Shown: positions 52,040-61,011, numbered from the stretch's first letter. The stretch is 64,000 nucleotides of DNA from Gammaproteobacteria bacterium (GCA_029881995.1 JAOULO010000001.1:1-64000), one strand, 5' to 3'. The notes: generated by a model from the letters alone, not told the origin. Program-made: numbers and translations.

Positions 52040-54709
52040 TTATTCAGCCTGTCCCAGCATCTTCCCTACTACCTCATACACATCTTTTGACAGCTCTCCG
52101 TGAGCATGAATTTTCTGAAGTTCTGTTTGCATGAGCTTTTTGCGTGTATTGTCAAAGCGTTTCCACCTGGCAAAGGACTGTACCAGTCTGGCAGCGATTT
52201 GTGGATTGAGCTTATCGAGTTTTAAGACATGCTCAGCGAGGAATTGATAGCCTTCACCGCTACTGTCATGAAAACGGGTGTTGCCCATGCAGAAGCGACC
52301 AATGAGAGAACGTACTTTGTTGGGGTTGGTGAGGCTAAAGGCAGGATGATCCAGTAATGACTTCACATGACCCAAAGTCTTGTCCAGTCTGGAACCGGCC
52401 TGCAGGGCGAGCCATTTTTCTACTACCTGTGGATCGTGTTGCCACTTCACATAAAACTGTTGCAGTGCAGTATCCCGTTCGGCGCCCGCATGATTGACCA
52501 GTGAACCCAGTGCTGCCATGACATCGGTCATGTTTTCTTCAGCAGCGAATTGTTTGACACAGAGATCCACATACTCGGCCTTTTCCAGTTCCATTAAATA
52601 GGATAGGCAACAATTCTTGAGGGAACGTTGTGCCATGTCCTGCGCATTAAAGGTATATGCCTTGCTGACATGATTGGCCTGGTAGGTTTGTAAGAACTCA
52701 CTTTCCAGCTCCTTTGCCAGGGTCTGTCTGACAAACAGCCGTACAGCATCAATGGCATCGACATCAATCACCTCATACTGTTCCATCAGGTAATTGACAC
52801 TGGGCAGACCCATGGCCTGTGCCTTGAGGGATTTATCCAGTGATTCATTTAATAGCGTCTTCCTGAAAGCATCGATAAACATCTGTGGTACGGCCAGTGT
52901 CTTACCAGCCTGATGGTCAGTAATCAATGTCTGCATGATGTTCATGGACAGTTTCTGGCCTGCCTCCCAGCGATTGAATTCGTTACTATCATGGGCAAAC
53001 AGAAAGGCCAGTTCTTCATTCGAAGTCTCTTTGCGAATAATGACCGGTGATGAAAAGTCTCTCAACAAAGAGGCGACGGGTTTTGTGGGAATATTTTCAA
53101 ACACAAAGGTCTCTTCCGCATGTTTTATGTGCAATACCTTTGTGGTTTCACTAGCACTTGCTTCACCACTGAGTTGCAGTGGTAGCTCATTGCCCTGCGC
53201 ATCCAGCAGGCCCATGGAGAGGGGAATGTGGAAGGGCTGTTTGGTTTCCTGTTCCGGTGTTGGCTTGCAGCTTTGTTTTACGGTTAAGTGATATTGCTGC
53301 TTGTCCGCATCATAGGTCTCACTGATATGCAGTTCCGGTGTGCCGGCCTGCTTATACCAGTTTTTAAACTGGGTGAGTTCAATACCGTTGGCATCTTCCA
53401 TGGCCTTGACAAAGTCATCGGTGGTAACGGCCTGGCCATCATGGCGGTCAAAATAAAGATCTGTTCCCTTTCTAAACCCATCCCAACCTAACAGGTTTCT
53501 GATCATACGCACCACTTCAGCACCCTTGTTATAAACGGTGACGGTGTAGAAGTTACTGATCTCGATAAAGTGATCAGGCCTTACCGGATGGGCCATAGGT
53601 CCCGCATCTTGTGGAAACTGGTGATTACGCAGGATATCGACATCATCGATACGTTGTACCGCACGGGAATGGAGATCAGAGGAAAACTCCTGGTCACGAA
53701 ATACGGTAAAGCCTTCTTTCAAACTCAACTGGAACCAGTCACGACAGGTAACCCGGTTACCCGACCAGTTATGAAAATACTCATGACCGATGATACTCTC
53801 GATATTGTAGTAATCATGATCGGTCGCCGTCTCAGGCGAAGCAAGCACACAGGAGGCATTAAAGACATTCAGCCCCTTGTTTTCCATGGCGCCCATATTG
53901 AAGTCATTTACTGCGACGATCATAAAGATATCGAGATCGTATTCACGGCCATAAGTCTGTTCATCCCACTGCATGGAACGTTTGAGACTCTCCATGGCGT
54001 GGTCACACTTGTGTTCGTTTTCTGGCTCCACAAAAACCCGCAGGGTCACTTCACGACCATTCATGGTGGTGAAGCTACCTTCTTTATATATAAGCTGACC
54101 ACCGACCACGGCGAACAGGTAACTGGGCTTCAGGTGCGGGTCATGCCATTTGGCAAAGTGCTGGCCGTTATCCAGCTCTCCCTGCTCAACGAGGTTACCG
54201 TTGGACAGGAGTACGGGATACTTTTCCTTGTCAGCTTTTAAGGTAACAGTGAAGACGGACATGACATCGGGACGATCGGGGTAATAAGTGATACGACGAA
54301 AACCTTCTGCCTCACACTGAGTACAGAGCATCTTGCCAGAATGGTACAGACCTTCCAGCGCAGTATTCTTGGCAGGGTGGATTCGAGTAGTGAGCGTTAA
54401 CTCGAATTTATCCGGTACATTGGCAATGCTAAGGGTCTCATTGCTGATGACATAGGCAGACTCGGCCAGGGACTCACCATCGATGGCAATGCTCACCAGT
54501 TCCAACTCCTGTCCATCCAGCACAAGCGGTGCGCTGTTATCACCATGCTCAGCATTTCGTTCAAGCTGGAGTATTGAATGCACCAGAGTATTGTCATCAT
54601 CCAGTTCAAATACCAGATCGACACTGTTTACCTTGAAGGCCGGGGGACGGTAGTCTTTTAAATAGATGGCACTTGGAGTCGTTGATGTGTCCGGATTGAT
54701 GTCCGCCAT
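52040..54709 (-). CDS. pepN: aminopeptidase N
   Basis: An 889-residue M1 zinc aminopeptidase that removes N-terminal residues from peptides in the cytoplasm. The exopeptidase motif 'GAMENKGLNVFN' and the zinc motif 'HEYFHNWSGNRV' followed by 'LKEGFTVFRDQEFSSD' (HExxH-x18-E) are intact. The catalytic tyrosine region 'TVYNKGAEVVRMI' follows. Full length for the family. GAGGAAAA before ATG 54709 is a good ribosome binding site. dinB lies 17 bases upstream on the same strand. Confidence 0.96.
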   Translation of the reverse strand: MADINPDTSTTPSAIYLKDYRPPAFKVNSVDLVFELDDDNTLVHSILQLERNAEHGDNSAPLVLDGQELELVSIAIDGESLAESAYVISNETLSIANVPDKFELTLTTRIHPAKNTALEGLYHSGKMLCTQCEAEGFRRITYYPDRPDVMSVFTVTLKADKEKYPVLLSNGNLVEQGELDNGQHFAKWHDPHLKPSYLFAVVGGQLIYKEGSFTTMNGREVTLRVFVEPENEHKCDHAMESLKRSMQWDEQTYGREYDLDIFMIVAVNDFNMGAMENKGLNVFNASCVLASPETATDHDYYNIESIIGHEYFHNWSGNRVTCRDWFQLSLKEGFTVFRDQEFSSDLHSRAVQRIDDVDILRNHQFPQDAGPMAHPVRPDHFIEISNFYTVTVYNKGAEVVRMIRNLLGWDGFRKGTDLYFDRHDGQAVTTDDFVKAMEDANGIELTQFKNWYKQAGTPELHISETYDADKQQYHLTVKQSCKPTPEQETKQPFHIPLSMGLLDAQGNELPLQLSGEASASETTKVLHIKHAEETFVFENIPTKPVASLLRDFSSPVIIRKETSNEELAFLFAHDSNEFNRWEAGQKLSMNIMQTLITDHQAGKTLAVPQMFIDAFRKTLLNESLDKSLKAQAMGLPSVNYLMEQYEVIDVDAIDAVRLFVRQTLAKELESEFLQTYQANHVSKAYTFNAQDMAQRSLKNCCLSYLMELEKAEYVDLCVKQFAAEENMTDVMAALGSLVNHAGAERDTALQQFYVKWQHDPQVVEKWLALQAGSRLDKTLGHVKSLLDHPAFSLTNPNKVRSLIGRFCMGNTRFHDSSGEGYQFLAEHVLKLDKLNPQIAARLVQSFARWKRFDNTRKKLMQTELQKIHAHGELSKDVYEVVGKMLGQAE

Positions 54710-54726
54710 GATTTTCCTCTTGTCGT

Positions 54727-55890
54727 CTAGTTGCTTCGCTTTGTACTCGACGCCCTGTGCAGGGCCTTTTTGCCAAAACGATTATTAATGCTGTCAGCCA
54801 GCTCATCCAGCTGTTCCTGCCTGGGATCTATGGTAGCAAACAGGTCGGTCTGTTCTTCAACAATATCCTCTTCACCCACCAGATTACTTACCCCCATGCC
54901 AATTAACCTTACCGATTGCACAAGGTTACACTGTTCAAACAAACGATTGGCCGTCTGCCATAGGACCTCGGTGGTCTGAGTGGGCTTTTCAAGGGTAAAG
55001 GATCGTGAAAGTGTTTTGAAATCGGCAAAACGGAGTTTGAAATTCACGGTTCGCCCACGCAGCCCGGCGTGACGCAGACGACCCGCCACCTGTTCGGTCA
55101 GCTCCATCAACACTGAATGCAGAGCATTAGTGTCATGAATGTCATGGGCAAAGGTGGTTTCATTGGAAATTGACTTGGCCTGCCGCTCGGTCACCACGCT
55201 TCTATCATCAATGCCCTGAGCCAACCGCCAGAGATGGGTACCGTGTTTGCCAAAGTGATCCACCATCACCGCTTCGGGTAACTGGCGCACCTGTTTGATG
55301 GTCTGTACCCCAAGGCGTTCAAACACCTGGTGGGTAGCCTTGCCCACCCCCCACAGGCGACTCACCGGCAGAGGGTCAAGAAAGACCTGGCTCTCATCGG
55401 CCGCTACCACTTTGAAGCCATCTGGCTTGTCGATGTCCGAAGCAATCTTGGCGATAAACTTGCTGGCCGCTATCCCGACCGAGGCGACCAGACCCAGCTC
55501 AGTCTGGATTTCCTGTTTTATGCGCTGACCTATCTGCTCCGGTGAGCCATACAAACGGCGACTGCCGGCCACATCAAGAAAGGCCTCATCCAGGGAAAGT
55601 GGCTCGATCTCGGGAGTATAGCGGGAAAATATTTCATGTATCTGATGCGAGACCTCTACATAACGGCTCATACGGGGTGAAATGCACACCGCCTGGGGGC
55701 AAATTCTCACGGCCCGGGACATGGGCATGGCACTGTGGACACCAAATTGACGAGCAATGTAATTGGCCGCCGACACCACGCCACGGCCTCGTGGGGAACC
55801 GCCCACAATCACGGGCCTGCCTTTCAGCTCTGGCTGGTCTTTTTCCTCCACCGAGGCATAAAAGGCATCCATGTCGATGTGAATTATCAC
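54727..55890 (-). CDS. dinB: DNA polymerase IV
   Basis: A 387-residue Y-family polymerase used for translesion synthesis. The palm motifs 'IHIDMDAFYASVE' and 'LSLDEAFLDVAGS' supply the catalytic acids. The helix-hairpin-helix segment 'VSRLWGVGKATHQVFERLG' and the little-finger domain (about 230-340) follow. The start is a GTG. A C-terminal tail (about 340-387) has 'EEDIVEEQTDLFA', probably a beta-clamp-binding motif ('TDLF'). It ends 17 bases before pepN. Confidence 0.94.
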   Translation of the reverse strand: MIIHIDMDAFYASVEEKDQPELKGRPVIVGGSPRGRGVVSAANYIARQFGVHSAMPMSRAVRICPQAVCISPRMSRYVEVSHQIHEIFSRYTPEIEPLSLDEAFLDVAGSRRLYGSPEQIGQRIKQEIQTELGLVASVGIAASKFIAKIASDIDKPDGFKVVAADESQVFLDPLPVSRLWGVGKATHQVFERLGVQTIKQVRQLPEAVMVDHFGKHGTHLWRLAQGIDDRSVVTERQAKSISNETTFAHDIHDTNALHSVLMELTEQVAGRLRHAGLRGRTVNFKLRFADFKTLSRSFTLEKPTQTTEVLWQTANRLFEQCNLVQSVRLIGMGVSNLVGEEDIVEEQTDLFATIDPRQEQLDELADSINNRFGKKALHRASSTKRSN

Positions 55891-56009
55891 TTACAAAATA
55901 CCTGTGTAATAAAGTTCTCAGAGCCACTTAATCAATGACTTAGTCAGATTCAATAAATATTTACCAGGATTGTTTCAGGATTACTTAATCCCGGTCAATT
56001 CCTGTCGAT

Positions 56010-56663
56010 ATGAAGATCAGTGTATCTGACATTAATGGTAGGATTATGCACATTCCCAAACCCAAAGCGGGATTTCTAGATAAAGACAGGGCCGAGCAGG
56101 CACTGGAGGACCTCATTAAGCAACCTGGTCCTAAGGAACTACGCCCCTGCCCAAACTGTGCCCTGCCCTGCGATCCCCAGTTCCCGGCTAACTGTACTGT
56201 TAGTTGTGATGTTAATTGTTTGAATGCCCCCCAGGCCCTTTCCAGTGAACCGGGTGCCCACCCCATCGAAAAGAACGTGGTGAAAATCGTCTTTGAGCTT
56301 TCCACACTGCGCCTCATGCAACCCTGCTGGTCCTGTGAAGGTCATTTGAATGGTCAGGGTGAATTATGGAAACTGCCTCAGATTAGCTTTTATTCCGCTT
56401 CGGAGCTCTATCCCAAGCTGCTTGCCGGTTATTTGAATAGACTAAAAAACGAGGGCAAGCTGCATTACCCATGGCAGGTCAATATGGTGGATTATGGCCA
56501 GACCTGGGGCCCGACCTATCAACTCGAACCTTCCCTGAATCAGATAGATGGGGATGTGAATCTGGTCTTGTTACAGAATGATCTAGAAACCATTTCGAGG
56601 GATCTGGCCAACCAGCTCAAACAGGAAGCCAGAGTCATGCTGGTTAATGTCAAACAGGCTTAA
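56010..56663 (+). CDS. cysteine-rich protein of unknown family
   Basis: A 217-residue cytoplasmic protein. A run of cysteines spans about residues 49-70: 'CPNCALPC', then 'C', 'C' and 'C' within 'ANCTVSCDVNC'. A second pair is 'QPCWSCEGH' near 110, giving eight cysteines, as in zinc or Fe-S proteins. The C-terminus is helical ('LNQIDGDVNLVLLQNDLETI'). No family recognised. The start is the first ATG in frame; there is no strong ribosome binding site. Confidence 0.65.
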   Translation: MKISVSDINGRIMHIPKPKAGFLDKDRAEQALEDLIKQPGPKELRPCPNCALPCDPQFPANCTVSCDVNCLNAPQALSSEPGAHPIEKNVVKIVFELSTLRLMQPCWSCEGHLNGQGELWKLPQISFYSASELYPKLLAGYLNRLKNEGKLHYPWQVNMVDYGQTWGPTYQLEPSLNQIDGDVNLVLLQNDLETISRDLANQLKQEARVMLVNVKQA

Positions 56664-56720
56664 GCAACTTCCTAATCAAGCTAGAAACTAAAGTAGTCAA
56701 TAAAGGACTTCAGCGGCCTG

Positions 56721-57365
56721 CTAATTCCAGGTGCTGTAAAAGCCATGAAACCGCATGACTTTTGTCACATATTTCTGCGTTTCAGGATAAGGGGGAATCC
56801 CTGCATACTTCTTCACCGCCTTCTCGCCAGCGTTATAGGCCGCGATCGCATGCTTCATATTATTTCGGTATTTACCCAGCAGATAACGTAGATGGCGCAC
56901 ACCGGCTTCAATGTTCTGTTTAGGATTATACAAGTCATTGATCCCGTACAAAGCCGCTGTCTGGGGCATCAATTGCATCAGACCCGAGGCCCCCTTGTGG
57001 GAAGTGGCTTCAGGATTGAAATGGGACTCGGCATGAATCACGGCTTTCACCAGTGCTACATCCACCCCATAACGGTGGGAGGTCTTACGAATCAGGGGTT
57101 CGTAGGTATCAATCTTTGGAGGCAGACGGTGATTATATTTATTGGCAGCCTGACGCCCCATGCCATTGAGCTGTTTACTGGAACGAACCAGTTTGTAGCG
57201 TTTGTCATGAGAGGGGCGATCGGTAATCATCCGACTGCCGTCAGGCAACTGGTATAGAAAATAGCCGCTTCTGGCCTGACTCATTCCTGGTAACAACACA
57301 CCAATAAGGCCCACTGCGATGAGCATCCCCCGGATGTGTTGTGCCGAAAACTTGTTATTGTCCAT
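56721..57365 (-). CDS. exported lytic transglycosylase (SLT domain)
   Basis: A 214-residue protein with a signal/membrane segment (about 12-30), a DUF4124-like stretch ('YFLYQLPDGSRMITDRPSHD') and an SLT domain (about 92-205). The catalytic Glu is in 'AVIHAESHFNPEATS', followed by 'GASGLMQLMPQTA' and 'HAIAAYNAGEKAVKKY'. It cleaves peptidoglycan glycan strands in the periplasm. GGAAGGAAA before ATG 57365 is a good ribosome binding site. Confidence 0.92.
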   Translation of the reverse strand: MDNNKFSAQHIRGMLIAVGLIGVLLPGMSQARSGYFLYQLPDGSRMITDRPSHDKRYKLVRSSKQLNGMGRQAANKYNHRLPPKIDTYEPLIRKTSHRYGVDVALVKAVIHAESHFNPEATSHKGASGLMQLMPQTAALYGINDLYNPKQNIEAGVRHLRYLLGKYRNNMKHAIAAYNAGEKAVKKYAGIPPYPETQKYVTKVMRFHGFYSTWN

Positions 57366-57457
57366 GATGTTTCCTTCTTCCCGATATCCCCGGTTTTTAT
57401 ACCCATACCAGTTTCGGGCTATTTAGCACAATTTTTATGTGTGCTTATTTTCGCTGT

Positions 57458-58117
57458 TTAGTTCCTTGACCGCAAGAGGTAAACATGTTCTTCGAGCAAA
57501 TTTAATCCCCTCTCTTTAAACCGAGGGTTTTGCTCAAGAATGTCCAGATCCTGACACTTTTCGGTCAACCAGTTACCTGATAGCAAGTTCTGTACCTCAT
57601 CAGGCGAAACGGCAAAAGGAGGGCCTGACATCTGTGACTGTTCATAAAATAGTGTAAGCAATAATCCTTTCATCGGCCCAGAAACCAGGGAGTTAAGCTG
57701 CCTGGCATAGTCAGGCCGCATTTTCTCAGGCATAGCGATCAGTGCTGCCCGGTCATAAATGGCATCAATCACCCCAATATCTTCCGGGGTCAAAGCAAAA
57801 AAGTCGCCACAGATGAGGCTAATACGACCACAGCGCCAAAGCTCATAGCTTTCCGTCACTATTTTGTCAGCCTTCAGTCCCTGCTCTTCGAAAAAGGCCG
57901 CGACTGCAAGAGGGCTTAGTTCTACTCCCACCACCTCATGGCCCTGTTCTGCCAGCCAGACGAGATCCAGTGTCTTGCCACACAGGGGCACTAGTACCCG
58001 ACTACCCTGCTCCAGGCCCAGACCAGGCCAGAACGCCTTTAACATCGGATTCACTTCATCAAGATGAAAACCAATGAGATCATTCTCCCACCGGTCATGC
58101 CAGAAATCAGGCTCCAC
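57458..58117 (-). CDS. tpm: thiopurine S-methyltransferase family protein
   Basis: A 219-residue SAM methyltransferase of the bacterial TPMT family. It opens 'EPDFWHDRWE', then 'VNPMLKAFWPGL', the SAM motif 'VLVPLCGKTLDLVWLAEQGH' and 'VGVELSPLAVAAFF'. Bacterial members methylate thiols, selenite or tellurite species. GTG 58117 is chosen over 58126: GAGG lies eight bases upstream and the N-terminus then matches the family ('MEPDFW'). Divergent from the MBL-fold gene. Confidence 0.9.
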   Translation of the reverse strand: MEPDFWHDRWENDLIGFHLDEVNPMLKAFWPGLGLEQGSRVLVPLCGKTLDLVWLAEQGHEVVGVELSPLAVAAFFEEQGLKADKIVTESYELWRCGRISLICGDFFALTPEDIGVIDAIYDRAALIAMPEKMRPDYARQLNSLVSGPMKGLLLTLFYEQSQMSGPPFAVSPDEVQNLLSGNWLTEKCQDLDILEQNPRFKERGLNLLEEHVYLLRSRN

Positions 58118-58213
58118 AATCAACACCTCACAGAAAAATACAGGGCGCGCATTGTAGCAGGCCCCCGGCTTCGCGTTACAATTGAATCATGGCCTTATAT
58201 TAAAGGAACACTC

Positions 58214-58921
58214 ATGAGCAAAACCAACTCCGACCAGCCCAGCTATGAAATTCATACCCTTGAACTGGGCCCCATGGACAACTTTATTCACCTCATCAGT
58301 GACAAGGCCACCGGCCGTGCCGCCTTTGTCGACCCCGCCTGGGAAGTGGAGGAGATGTACAAACTGGTCGAACAGAAAGGACTGACCATCACCGACATCA
58401 TCCTCACCCATTGCCACAACGACCACTCCAACCGAGTCGAAGCTGTTCAGAAAAAGACAAACGCACAAATCCACCTCTCCCAGGCAGAATATGAATTCTG
58501 GAAAAAAGACTACCCAAACCCCAACCTGCTGCACGAAGGTGACATCATTAAACTCGGCAACACCGACATCGAAGTCCTGTTCACCCCCGGTCACACCGCC
58601 GGTTCAATCTGTTTTAAAATGGGCAATGATCTGATCGTCGGTGACACCCTGTTTGTCTATGGCTGTGGCCACTGCAAACTCCCCGGTGCCGATCCTGAAG
58701 TCCTGTTTGAAAGCCTGCAACGTCTTAAAACCCTGCCCGATGACATCGTCATTCACTCAGGCCACAACTACGGCATCACAGAAACCTCCACCATGAAGGA
58801 ACAACGCGAAGGAAATCCTTTCCTGCATTTTGAAAATAAGAAAAAGTTTGTTGAATATCGGGAAGTGATTCATGATCAGATCAGGACTTATCCGATGGAG
58901 GCGATACCGAGGGATTCATAA
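58214..58921 (+). CDS. MBL-fold hydrolase, glyoxalase II-like
   Basis: About 235 residues. The metallo-beta-lactamase metal motif is 'LTHCHNDHS' (H66, H68, D70, H71), followed by 'TPGHTAGSICF', 'IVGDTLF' and 'HSGHNYG'. It fits a hydroxyacylglutathione-hydrolase-like or related thioester hydrolase; the substrate is not certain. ATG 58214 with AAAGGA six bases upstream is preferred over the longer 58064. A GC-rich repeat follows the stop. Confidence 0.9.
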   Translation: MSKTNSDQPSYEIHTLELGPMDNFIHLISDKATGRAAFVDPAWEVEEMYKLVEQKGLTITDIILTHCHNDHSNRVEAVQKKTNAQIHLSQAEYEFWKKDYPNPNLLHEGDIIKLGNTDIEVLFTPGHTAGSICFKMGNDLIVGDTLFVYGCGHCKLPGADPEVLFESLQRLKTLPDDIVIHSGHNYGITETSTMKEQREGNPFLHFENKKKFVEYREVIHDQIRTYPMEAIPRDS

Positions 58922-58928
58922 TTAAGTT

Positions 58929-58963
58929 CCCTCTACCTTTGGGAGAGGGTTAGGGTGAGGGAT
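58929..58963 (+). repeat. REP-like palindrome downstream of the MBL gene
   Basis: CCCTCT (58929-58934) pairs with AGAGGG (58944-58949) and is followed by a GGGTGAGGG run. This CCCTC-n-GAGGGTTAGGGTGAGGG pattern is a common intergenic repeat of proteobacteria. It sits eight bases after a stop codon and may also act as a transcription end. Confidence 0.6.
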
Positions 58964-59001
58964 TAATATTGAATCGACTATCGTCGATGGCTGGATCTTA
59001 A

Positions 59002-59235
59002 GTCCGTTCTCGGACGGACGGCCGAGTTACTTTCTCTTACTTGTCTAAGAGAAAGTAACCAAAGAGAAGGACACCCCTAAGATGGCGCAAACATGTGTTC
59101 GGATTTTGGTTTTTTGTTGAGCATTGGCAGAAGGGGCATCCCAGCCCCTCTGCCAACGCGGCCGCATCCTTGCGGCCCCTATTTGTATAATAAAAAACCA
59201 AAACCCAAACACGCGCCATCAAAGGGGATTGATCC
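59002..59235. repeat. structured repeat element with strong hairpin
   Basis: A perfect 13-bp stem, GTTACTTTCTCTT (59026-59038) with AAGAGAAAGTAAC (59047-59059), has an 8-base loop. Further short hairpins follow: AGGGGC/GCCCCT near 59133-59150 and GGCCGCA/TGCGGCC near 59160. The text 'GAAAGTAACCAAAGAGAAGG' is, from memory, part of a widely dispersed non-coding repeat in Gammaproteobacteria. Its boundaries here are approximate. It has no clear transposase. Confidence 0.55.
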
Positions 59236-59254
59236 ACTAGATAGGCAGGAGTAG

Positions 59255-59351
59255 GCTTAACGAATCTATTATTATACTTCCATTATTGGAAATAAATTTC
59301 CATATTTGGATATTTCCAATAATGGAAGTTCTGTCTAATACACTGTTAGCA
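59255..59351. other. possible attC or att site at left end of the array
   Basis: GCTTAAC at 59255-59261 and GTTAGC at 59345-59350 could be the outer boxes. Between them lies a perfect 19-bp inverted repeat (59276-59294 with 59311-59329, arms CTTCCATTATTGGAAAT-like) enclosing 16 bases. The long stem is like that of attC sites. However, the outer boxes are not fully complementary and the loop is AT-rich, so it may instead be an unrelated operator or remnant. Confidence 0.4.
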
Positions 59352-59368
59352 ATGCAAAGGAATTAATT

Positions 59369-59884
59369 ATGGGAGTTACGATACATTTTGAGGGGCAATT
59401 GCAGGACGAAGAAAACTATAAAAAACTCATAGAAAATGTTCATGAGTTCGCAGCTGAATATGGTTTAGAAACAACTGACATAGATGAAGAAAACAAGACT
59501 CTTTCGAGAGTTAAAGATGAAAAAGACTGGGACTACACAGGCCCAGTAAAGGGTATAAGGGTAAAAATCCACGATAACTGCGACCCTTTAATATTTGAAT
59601 TCGATGAAAACTTATATATGCAGGAATATATAAAGACACAATTTGTTGGCCCTGAGGCACATATCATAATTTGTGAATATCTAGCGTCGGTTATGCCATT
59701 TTTCAAAGAATTCAATATATTCGATGAAGGTGAATATTTTGAAACTAAAGACAAAAACAAACTAGAGCATCATATTGACACAGTAGACAGTTTAATTGAG
59801 GAGAAACTAAATGAAAATCCCAATTTGTCGGGTCCAGTTAGAAGCCCTGAAGGAAGAATACTAGACCTTGTGTCAAATGAATAA
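59369..59884 (+). CDS. cassette 1 protein, unknown function
   Basis: A 171-residue acidic cytoplasmic protein starting 'MGVTIHFEGQLQDEENYKKL', with 'DEKDWDYTGPVKGIRVKIHD' and 'CDPLIFEFDENLYMQE'. I recall this as a protein type frequent in integron cassettes and mobile regions, without known activity. AAAGGAA before the ATG is a good ribosome binding site. Its stop lies three bases before attC 1. Confidence 0.7.
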   Translation: MGVTIHFEGQLQDEENYKKLIENVHEFAAEYGLETTDIDEENKTLSRVKDEKDWDYTGPVKGIRVKIHDNCDPLIFEFDENLYMQEYIKTQFVGPEAHIIICEYLASVMPFFKEFNIFDEGEYFETKDKNKLEHHIDTVDSLIEEKLNENPNLSGPVRSPEGRILDLVSNE

Positions 59885-59886
59885 AA

Positions 59887-59969
59887 TTGCTAACCAGCCA
59901 CTTCAGCGGAAATTCACCTGCTCCGCCTAGCGGCTACGCAGGTGATTTCCGCTGAGTGAAACGTTAGGT
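59887..59969 (+). other. attC site 1
   Basis: Boxes TTGCTAAC and GTTAGGT enclose a long imperfect palindrome. The arm CACT-t-CAGCGGAAAT-t-CACCTGC pairs with GCAGGTGATTTCCGCTGAGTG, leaving two unpaired T as extrahelical bases. That is the strand-recognition feature of attC. Confidence 0.9.
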
Positions 59970-59985
59970 TTAAAGGAAAATGTAA

Positions 59986-60486
59986 ATGGAAAAATATCAG
60001 GCGTTTTGGCGAAGGTTTATTGCTTTGATTATTGATGGTTTAATATTTAAACCATTTGAGTGGTTAAATAACGGAATAATGGCTATTTCCCCGTCTGATT
60101 TAATATTTTTTTTATGGCTAGTAATATGGTCATCTGCCGGTCTTATTTACACAATAGGTATGCATGGTGCTTATGGTCAGACATTAGGAAAAATGATTAC
60201 GGGTGTAAAAGTGCTTGATATAAGTGAAGACAAATTAAGTTATAGACAAGCAGCTCTTAGAGATATAGTTCCATTACTTGGCTGGCCAGTCAGTATATAT
60301 GCTTCATTTCAAGCATCATTTGGTGGAATGGGATTTGTAAACGCATTCTCTACGCCAGCCATGCTAATTTATTTCTCAATTCTCTTTGGTTGGATAATCC
60401 TAGAGATGGTAACAATGCTTTTTAATAAAAAAAGAAGAGCTATACATGATTTTATTGCAGGTTCAGTTGTTGTCAAAACAACCTAA
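59986..60486 (+). CDS. cassette 2: RDD-family membrane protein
   Basis: A 166-residue protein with four hydrophobic segments (about 10-25, 40-62, 85-110 and 125-148). RDD signatures are 'YQAFWRRFIALIIDGLIF' (Arg and Asp pair), 'GQTLGKMITGVKVLDI' and 'KRRAIHDFIAGSVVV'. RDD proteins are small inner-membrane proteins; some act as cation/proton antiporters. AAAGGAAAA before ATG 59986 is the ribosome binding site. The stop codon is inside attC 2. Confidence 0.88.
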   Translation: MEKYQAFWRRFIALIIDGLIFKPFEWLNNGIMAISPSDLIFFLWLVIWSSAGLIYTIGMHGAYGQTLGKMITGVKVLDISEDKLSYRQAALRDIVPLLGWPVSIYASFQASFGGMGFVNAFSTPAMLIYFSILFGWIILEMVTMLFNKKRRAIHDFIAGSVVVKTT

Positions 60487-60569
60487 CCATCAAATCAACC
60501 TGAGCGCCATGAGCTACGGCCTAAACAACAGGCCTCCGCCAACGGCGCCAGGTTATTAAATCGTTATGT
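60480..60569 (+). other. attC site 2
   Basis: Boxes AACCTAAC and GTTATGT. The arms AACCTG-a-GCGCC and GGCGCCAGGTT pair, leaving one extrahelical A, with a variable loop between them. The stop of the RDD gene (60484-60486) lies in the left box. Confidence 0.88.
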
Positions 60570-60576
60570 GTGAATA

Positions 60577-60957
60577 ATGAAAATCACTAATACACTCATT
60601 TTAATGTTAATTGTTGCAAGTTCATCACTTGTGGCAAGTGAAGAGATGAATTATCTGGGGGTAATGTCACATGACTGTTCAAGTTTCAGTCAAAAAGACA
60701 GTAACAACCAAGTTCCAAACAATTTTAAATTAACCCCTGTTGAAGCATCAAAAACGGTAAAAGAAAACTCAAGTTATGGTTGCTTCATTAAAATGGGCTT
60801 TGGTGTTTACACGGATGGAAAATATTACTATTTTGCTAACAATAACTTGCTGTTTGGTAAATCCAAATCAAAAGAAGCAATTGAAAAATATTCTTTTGTT
60901 GTTAATCCAAACACAGGCAAATTAATTTCAAAACCATATTATGAGAAAAACACATAA
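60577..60957 (+). CDS. cassette 3: small exported protein
   Basis: A 126-residue protein with a signal peptide ending near 'SLVAS' (residue 21). The mature part is rich in Lys, Asn, Tyr and Ser and holds two cysteines ('SHDCSSFSQ' and 'YGCFIKMGF'), which may form a disulfide. No family recognised. The ATG lies eight bases after the attC core with no clear ribosome binding site. Its stop lies in attC 3. Confidence 0.65.
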   Translation: MKITNTLILMLIVASSSLVASEEMNYLGVMSHDCSSFSQKDSNNQVPNNFKLTPVEASKTVKENSSYGCFIKMGFGVYTDGKYYYFANNNLLFGKSKSKEAIEKYSFVVNPNTGKLISKPYYEKNT

Positions 60958-61011
60958 CAACGCAATCAAAAGCGACGCCATAAAGCGGCGCGCTTTATTA
61001 CAACGTTATGT
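60951..61011 (+). other. attC site 3
   Basis: Boxes CACATAAC and GTTATGT. The arms AAAGCG-a-CGCC and GGCGCGCTTT pair with one extrahelical A. At 61 bases it is the shortest of the four complete sites. Confidence 0.88.

Larger units (their letters stand above)
58922..59345. other. 424-base gene-free segment between MBL gene and cassette array
   Basis: It contains, in order, a REP-like repeat, a structured repeat element with a strong hairpin, and the left end of the cassette array. All three are listed separately. No credible gene is visible; the 66-codon minus-strand frame at 59037-59237 is part of the repeat. Confidence 0.6.

Noticed and set aside
53570-54241. 223-codon plus-strand frame
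   Set aside because: It lies fully antisense to pepN, whose motifs are intact; composition is that of a shadow frame.
59037-59237. 66-codon minus-strand frame
   Set aside because: It is formed by the structured repeat element with its hairpins; no ribosome binding site or protein family.
58929-59345. CRISPR array
   Set aside because: The repeats here are different palindromes, not regularly spaced identical units with spacers.
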